Of a stretch of DNA of 64,000 bases, positions 58,201 to 64,000 are shown piece after piece. A model generated the notes under the pieces. That model did no database searches. It was not told where the DNA came from and worked only from the letters and a program-made list of their open reading frames with translations. The translations under genes were made by a program, and so were the position numbers. Source of the DNA: Paramacrobiotus metropolitanus (taxonomy: Eukaryota; Tardigrada; Eutardigrada; Parachela; Macrobiotidae); contig NW_026570287.1 in the NCBI RefSeq assembly GCF_019649055.1, positions 310,001 through 374,000 on the forward strand. The letters run 5' to 3'. Each line of letters starts with the position of its first letter. Position 1 is the first letter of the stretch.

Positions 58201-58766
58201 ATATTTCTCGATTAGCGATGATAGAACACTTCGCTCTAAATAAAAAGCAGACAAACGTTAAACAAAATAAAATACTTAACATGCTAATTAAGGCTATATA
58301 TAGATTTAGAATTTTCTGCACTAAGTATGACAACTTATGATTCGCGCTTAACTAGCTTGAACTTATACCGAACTTATCAACCGGAACGCAGTAAAAGTTC
58401 TCTGATTAAAAACAAGGTAAAAGTTTCCGCATGCCCGTCTTTTATTTATTTGTTAATATAAAAGTAAACAATTACATATAAATAAATTAATTAGCATAAA
58501 TCATACTTTTATAAAAAATAAGTAGCACACCGTTCACGCAAAATTAATATGGACTACAGCTAACTAGCAATTAGTTAGTCTGCATAATACAGAAGTCTGC
58601 CATTCTGCATCATACAGTCCGCGGTAGAGTACACCTGTGTATAAGGGTTCTGTTGACCAGTAGCTGCGTTCCGGTCTACCAGTGCACGCAAAGTGCGTTT
58701 CCTTATTAATTAATTACACATAAATTACTAATTAAAAAGTAACACTGTCCATATATGTAGGATCAC
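55272..58766. other. Gene-free stretch
   Basis: The left end is the TEX10 promoter region. Around 57,640-58,060 hydrophobic frames on both strands (for example SIIISSLFAIADTVSILFDT, minus) could be part of a membrane protein, but no complete model was found. No repeats recognised. Confidence 0.4.
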
Positions 58767-58991
58767 TCAACTGGTTAAAGGGCTTATGCAGCATTTGAAG
58801 TAATCCCGGTGGCCACATTTCGGTTGACAGGATTTGTGACAGTTGCACAGCGGATGGGTTTTACCGGTAGTACTCGTGCCGGTTGGTGTCTTTGTATCGA
58901 CACGACTCGGAATAACCATAAAAAGTGCTAAGAGAAAAGCCAAGGAAATTCGCCGAGATGCAGGTGAACAGATAATTTCAATCACCATCAT
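58767..58991 (-). CDS. Trissin-like cysteine-rich neuropeptide precursor
   Basis: A 74-aa frame with a hydrophobic signal (SLAFLLALFMVIPS) and a C-terminal peptide HPLCNCHKSCQPKCGHRDYFKCC plus a short tail. Six cysteines spaced C-x-C-x3-C-x3-CG-x6-CC, ending CCISPL, closely follow insect trissin (C-x2-C-x3-C-x3-CG-x6-CC-FNYL). Trissin is an arthropod neuropeptide acting on a G-protein-coupled receptor. Differences: one residue fewer between the first two cysteines, no dibasic site right before the peptide (TTGK is the nearest), and LTS instead of a processing site at the end. Another small disulfide-rich toxin-like or antimicrobial peptide is possible. Confidence 0.55.
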   Translation of the reverse strand: MMVIEIICSPASRRISLAFLLALFMVIPSRVDTKTPTGTSTTGKTHPLCNCHKSCQPKCGHRDYFKCCISPLTS

Positions 58992-61900
58992 CGTGGATGC
59001 ATCGGTTCTCTGTGGACAATAGGTAATTAGGATTTACTTTACAATTAGTTAAAAATTAATCCTTGTATGTTAATAGAATGTAAACGATAACAAAAACGCT
59101 TCACACATTAAGACGATTGGAGAGCAATAATAAAAATTAGCCTGCTTTGCAGGATGTTAATCCCAGTAGTTATTAGCCAGATCATAATCCTCTTATCCAA
59201 GCCAATTAAAATATGGAACTCATTGAAGTAATATCGCAGTTTTATAACGCCGCAAATTGAATAATAGGTAATGCCGGAGCACCCAGAGAGACGCCATTAT
59301 ATAGCGTTCTAGCTATGCCTAAGGTGATGCATTATTAAATTAGCAATGTACAGTAGGAGCATCGCGTGGGAAGCGGTACAGAGGAAGCGTCATGTATTCC
59401 TTAAAGAAAAGCGCCTCCTAGTGCGGTTCACTTTTTTAACATATTCCGGTCAGCATGTAACTTTTAGGATAAAACATTGTTGCAGAAAACGGTGTATAGA
59501 TAGACCAGAAACAGTAATATTTGGGATTTGCCGAGTGAAATGCAATCTTTAAACACAAGAGCGTAGGTTTAAAGTAAAGCAAGATAAAAGCAGAAGACAC
59601 AACTTCCGGATGCTTATGTATAGCACTGAAATATGATCACGATACAGAGTTAGGCGTTAATTTAATTGTTGATAAGTGGATGAATATATCCCAATAATGT
59701 GGAGCGCCAACAGGATCCGGATGTAGCTTCTCATAATTATAGCCGAGGCATCCCTCTTGTATAGACCACCCGTGTACCGTGTACCACACACATCCGGTAG
59801 TATGACGGCGTGTATGGCGCATATCCGTACTGCACTAACAGACACGGAATCGGGACGTAAGACCTAAGAACTTCTTTTTATACTAAACTGTCGAAACCTC
59901 ATAAATAACCTTATATAGACATCGCATAGTTGCATTCCTGTCTTTAGTGCAGGACGTATGCACATCAATTATGCAGTTAGCTCCGTCCCGCTCCAGCTAA
60001 ATACTGGTCTGGTCACGACCTTATTGTAAACTATCCCGGTATAATTATACAAGTATGCAAATATTTTATTAACGTTTTACGTATACTTCTATATTAAAGC
60101 GGATGAACGTTGACAACCGCTTTAATATCTTTCTTTGTTGTTTGATCGTGATAACCGGTACGCTCCTGTTTCCAAAAATATTGATTCGAACTTGCAGAAG
60201 CAGTCGTACGTTTTTAATCCATTATAATTAAAGGTAGCGTTTGCGGTTGTAATACATGGTAATTTGCTGAAAATAAGGCCAGGAAGGTGTTTAACGTCAG
60301 AATAATTTAGATTTCTTTGGATAAGTATTTTCTCGTGCCTGTAGCCAAATTGCCTAGCCGCTGACGTAGGCATTTCAGACACAAAATGTTGAATATAGAA
60401 GTATTGTTTTCCGTATAATTGCCCATAATAGTAGTGAAACTGCCTCCCCATGCTACCCAGTAGTCGGCACGGTAACGTGCGAATGCTACAACAGACACCA
60501 AGCATTATTAGTCTTGATGTTTACGTTTACAAAAAAATGCAGGTACCTTCCATGATGTTTATGAGACAGCGCTTAATTATTATTATTATTATTACGGCAC
60601 AAAAGCAGACAACCCCAAGGGGACTTCAAGTCTGGTTGCAAATTGCAAACCTTAATTGCCTAATTGTGCCATTTTATTCTTTATTCAAAATAAATCACGA
60701 TAAGCGGCAGTCAAGGCGGTCACTGCCAAAAATATGCATAGGTTTATTATGTTACTCCCTGCTTATTTGCATTTTCTTGGGCCATATCAGTACTGGCGTC
60801 AGGAAGAGCATCGTAAGCCCGTAAACACAATATCATCTGTTTGCTGTCTTCTAGGTATTCTTTTGCAGTACTTGGAAGCAAACCTATTCGACTCATTTAT
60901 TCGACAAAATAATTCCATGAAGTGGCATATCAATGTGTAGGCAGTGTATAAAGGTCATTTTCTGCTACATTAGCCGAAAGGCGTCCTTCGACGGCGGAAA
61001 ACAAAGTCATCGAAATGTCTGCTAAGCGTTTCCTATGAATCTTTTGAGAAATGATGCATGACGACCTTTTTACTTATTAATTTAAATGCGTAATTCCGTA
61101 TATGCCAGCTTTTTTTCCATAATTGGGAAATGAATAACGGTAAAATTTATAATCCTTGGATTAATATTAATACAGTGACCAGCGCGGTCTACCAGTTTTA
61201 TCGGATAGACGTATTTCATGCAAGACGATAGGTTAAACGTTGTTTGTGCGTCCTAATTAAATGAGAAATTAATAAGTGTTATTACGTCGATGATTTTGCA
61301 TAAAGGACCGAACGTAATAATAATGCATATGGTTGGCGAAAATGTCACTGGTCCGTTGCGCAATTCTGGATTATCCTTACCACTATAACGCTCTCAACAT
61401 TAACTGTAAATCGAATAAATTCGTTGACCTTTAAAATACCTGCTTTGTATTAAGAGGCAGACCAGTCTCTGCTTTAGGGGACCAGCAAAAATGCCATCAT
61501 TTGCTGATCGAACCGATTCAAAAGCTAAAAGACCACCCAACAACCATGTACTTATGAAAGGTCATGGTATTTAATTTATTAATTAACTGCCAGTCTTTGA
61601 CTCTGCGTGCTTCGAAAAAATTCATTATACGTATATGGCAGATGGTTTATTGAGAGTGTTTTACCTTGTGATCGCCTGCACCGTAAACGGCCATAAAGAC
61701 ATGCAGCTTGGGAAAATGCCTAGAATGTCATTCCCTGCGAATCGCTGCGATATTTCTGGTTTAGAAATCTCACAATATAAGTATTTTGTCATTATTAAGA
61801 AGGGCTTAACACATTAACTATCGTGGCTTATACGTTGTAGTATTACGTACTCTTATATATGTATATAAGGATGACCAACCGTAGAGTACAATACATGTAA

Positions 61901-63456
61901 GTCGTAATTACCTATAAATATATAGTCACGGTACCCATTGCAAATTTATCAGCATATACCTATAATACAAAGTATTGTATATTAGAGTACTACAAACATT
62001 AGTACAACTGCACTCGTTCTGTCTACTCAAGTCGGTATTAAAACAATTGATTATGTGGATGGGTCGCGTGACTTGGGTTGTTCCACCGGGACTTGTGTAT
62101 TACGTTCACCTGCGCCAGGGAAGCCGCACCCCAGTAGTCGCCTACTTCCAGGCGTGTATCACGGTGCGCTGCAAGCCTGCAACCAACGGTGGCGCCAAAA
62201 TCAATATCCGTGATAAATTTTTTATACTCGGTTCCAGGTACGCAGACTAGGTAGTCGCGAACTAACAGCTACCCCGACCAAACAGAACGGACGTCGACGG
62301 TTAACGTTACGGTCCTTAATAATGCAGTTTCCATGTCCTTTTTATACTGTATTTCGCTGTCTTGTCAGTTATACTTGTCGTACAATAGTACAACTGAGGC
62401 TGACAAACGCTACGGATATTTGGTTGAATCGGATATTTAATTGACGGCTTCATGGCAAATTTCTTATATTACTGGAAGGTTATTTCGAAAAAGTATGTTT
62501 TCCATCTCTGCAAAAATCATATGCCGGCTTGGTACATCGTTCTCCATGCGTTTGCACAATTGCCATTCGACACATTCCCGTGAAAACAGAGAACGTATAA
62601 TTTAAAAGCCTGAGCTACGATTTGTACTGCTATAACAATAGCCGATACTGGGAGGCACGATATTGTACAATTTTACTACCAATAATCCTAATCATAAACA
62701 AATTTACTCGACGTAGTTGATCGATACGACTACGAGTACTATCATAATTATGCCACTTCCAGCAGTTCCAGGTGCCGAAATGTTCGATCGCCAACGATAT
62801 TAAATCATGTTGTCGTTAATATTCTTACGCTGCGTGCATAGCAAATCAGATTTTCAGAAGTTATCGGCTTGCAGTTAGAATTATTCCTATGCGAGCTTTC
62901 AGAGTTGTTCCTGCAACTGACCACATTAGCACTTACAATTAATGGAAGTTTCGAATAAAAATCCCCATCTTGCATCTCTAAACATATTTCCGCCACTTGA
63001 CCACAATGTCATCGAATTCTGGTGAAACAGTCAAACTTGCGCCTGAAAGTGAATCTCTGCGGAATAAGCTCGAGCCCGCTGCTGGCAGTGTGGGGATTGA
63101 GCAGCACCCAGCTTATAAATTTTGTTGCTGTTTTAATTTTTTCCAAATATTTATACGAGATCCTAACCAAATCAGCTGTTCGAGAAATTAAAAATCGCTC
63201 TTCATGGCGATTTGCTAGATGTCTAAGGCTTTAATGATATTGTATGGACTTCAACAGCAAGATTATTTCGCATTTTGTTATTGAAATCTTAGCCCTGAGT
63301 GATAACCAGTGAAATGATTAACGGGAACCACGATCTGCAGCCTGTGACTGCAGGCGTAGGCCAACCGGCCCAGGTAAAATCACGTAACGAGCGCTCAATC
63401 ACATCTGTGATCTGCATGTGATCTTCTGTCTGGATCTCCCTCACTGTTCTAATTAG
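58992..63456. other. Long gene-poor stretch
   Basis: The most gene-like parts are: 59,640-59,850 minus, a Tyr-rich frame (QYGYAPYTPSYY); 60,122-60,505 minus, a 127-codon Tyr-rich frame without known motif; and 62,030-62,215 plus, a G+C-richer patch with an open frame (IDYVDGSRDLGCSTGTC). None could be joined into a gene. (ATT)n lies at 60,577-60,593. The 5' UTR and promoter of Raptor should lie at the right end. Confidence 0.35.
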
Positions 63457-63918
63457 ATGATCAACGGAATGCTGCCGGACTTCCCCATCATCACCATGGC
63501 CCCAAACGGTCCTTTCCTCATCCCCGGCGGTATTCCCGTCAGCCTGCATCCTCCTCCCGTGGACTTCTCCTGTACACCCTCCTCCGAATCCGCCATTCAG
63601 AAGCGCATCAATCTCCTGGTCAACGAGGGCCAGACCGACCCGACCGACTGGCATACACCGCTGGCCTTCACTCAACTGCGCCATACGGAGCCCATCGAGG
63701 GTTACGAGAATTCGGTAGAGTCGTGGCGCGTCAAAGATCGGGTAGGGTTCTCTGACTTCTCTCTGCTCGCACTGTGATGGGGAGCGGGGGATGCACAATT
63801 CTGTTCGCCTACTAGATGAAAACCGTCAGTGTGGCGCTGGTGCTGTGCCTGAATGTTGGTGTTGATCCACCCGATGTCTTCAAACCAAATCCCTGTGCCC
63901 GACAAGAATGCTGGCTAG
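63457..63918 (+). CDS. RPTOR: Raptor (TORC1 subunit), 5' end, continues past window
   Basis: Exons 63457-63741 (donor CGG|GTAGGG) and 63816-63918 (acceptor CTACTAG, donor CTAG|GTAAGT), phase 0 between them. [26 protein letters not shown] and [20 protein letters not shown] match the start of the Raptor N-terminal conserved (caspase-like) domain; CARQECWL follows. Raptor recruits substrates to TORC1. About 60 residues of Pro-rich sequence precede the conserved part. The ATG at 63,457 lies directly after an acceptor-like TTCTAATTAG, so it may be an internal methionine with an upstream exon. The rest of the gene is outside the window. Confidence 0.9.
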
Positions 63919-64000
63919 GTAAGTGCGTTTACTGAATCCTCGCGGTCGCTTTTCTTCAGTTTTTTACATGCTCGTCAGTGCCTTTAATATCCTGTGATTA

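Overview
The window is animal nuclear DNA. Its genes are split by short GT-AG introns, use TATA/Inr-type promoters, and encode metazoan proteins: a matrix metalloproteinase, Raptor, WDR82, TEX10, a C2orf69 homologue, a TMEM200-like protein and a trissin-like neuropeptide. Trissin points to a protostome, probably an ecdysozoan. A two-domain trehalose-6-phosphate synthase/phosphatase whose synthase half reads like bacterial or plant enzymes would fit an anhydrobiotic lineage such as a tardigrade. That placement is inference; no marker here fixes the species.

Left part (1-23,406): a dense, rearranged cluster of repeats. The main component is a DIRS-type tyrosine-recombinase retrotransposon: two small leader ORFs, Gag with AT-hooks and zinc knuckles, RT-RNase H of DIRS type, tyrosine recombinase, and 54-bp inverted terminal repeats. 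Four copies are present, and none is complete. Copy A (1-3439) has one stop codon in RT and has lost the recombinase. Copy B (4915-6680) keeps only RT-RH and a recombinase lacking its catalytic tyrosine. Copy C (about 6741-9672) has a ~40-bp deletion in RT and no recombinase. Copy D (22,257-19,922, minus strand) has broken Gag joined to partial recombinase. Between them lie copies of an unrecognised repeat ('R1') whose terminal motif recurs at many junctions, and a near-identical tandem array of a ~2.96-kb A+T-rich unit ('U') that carries decayed leader and recombinase relics of an older DIRS family on the minus strand.

Right part (23,407-64,000): ordinary single-copy gene territory. In order: a secreted WAP-domain peptide (+), a secreted SUEL lectin (-), TPS-TPP (-), C2orf69-like (+), a secreted Gly/Ala/Pro-rich protein (-), TMEM200-like (+), MMP (+) convergent with WDR82 (-), a SAP-domain protein (-), TEX10/Ipi1 (-), a trissin-like peptide (-), and the 5' end of Raptor (+). 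Several genes were assembled by splicing with matching intron phases; the WAP and SUEL genes have exons too short to be noticed as ORFs. Gene-free stretches of 0.6-4.5 kb separate them.

No operon logic applies. Functional links are limited: WDR82, TEX10 and Raptor are housekeeping (chromatin/termination, ribosome biogenesis, TORC1), TPS-TPP makes trehalose, and the WAP, lectin, Gly-rich, MMP and trissin products are secreted.
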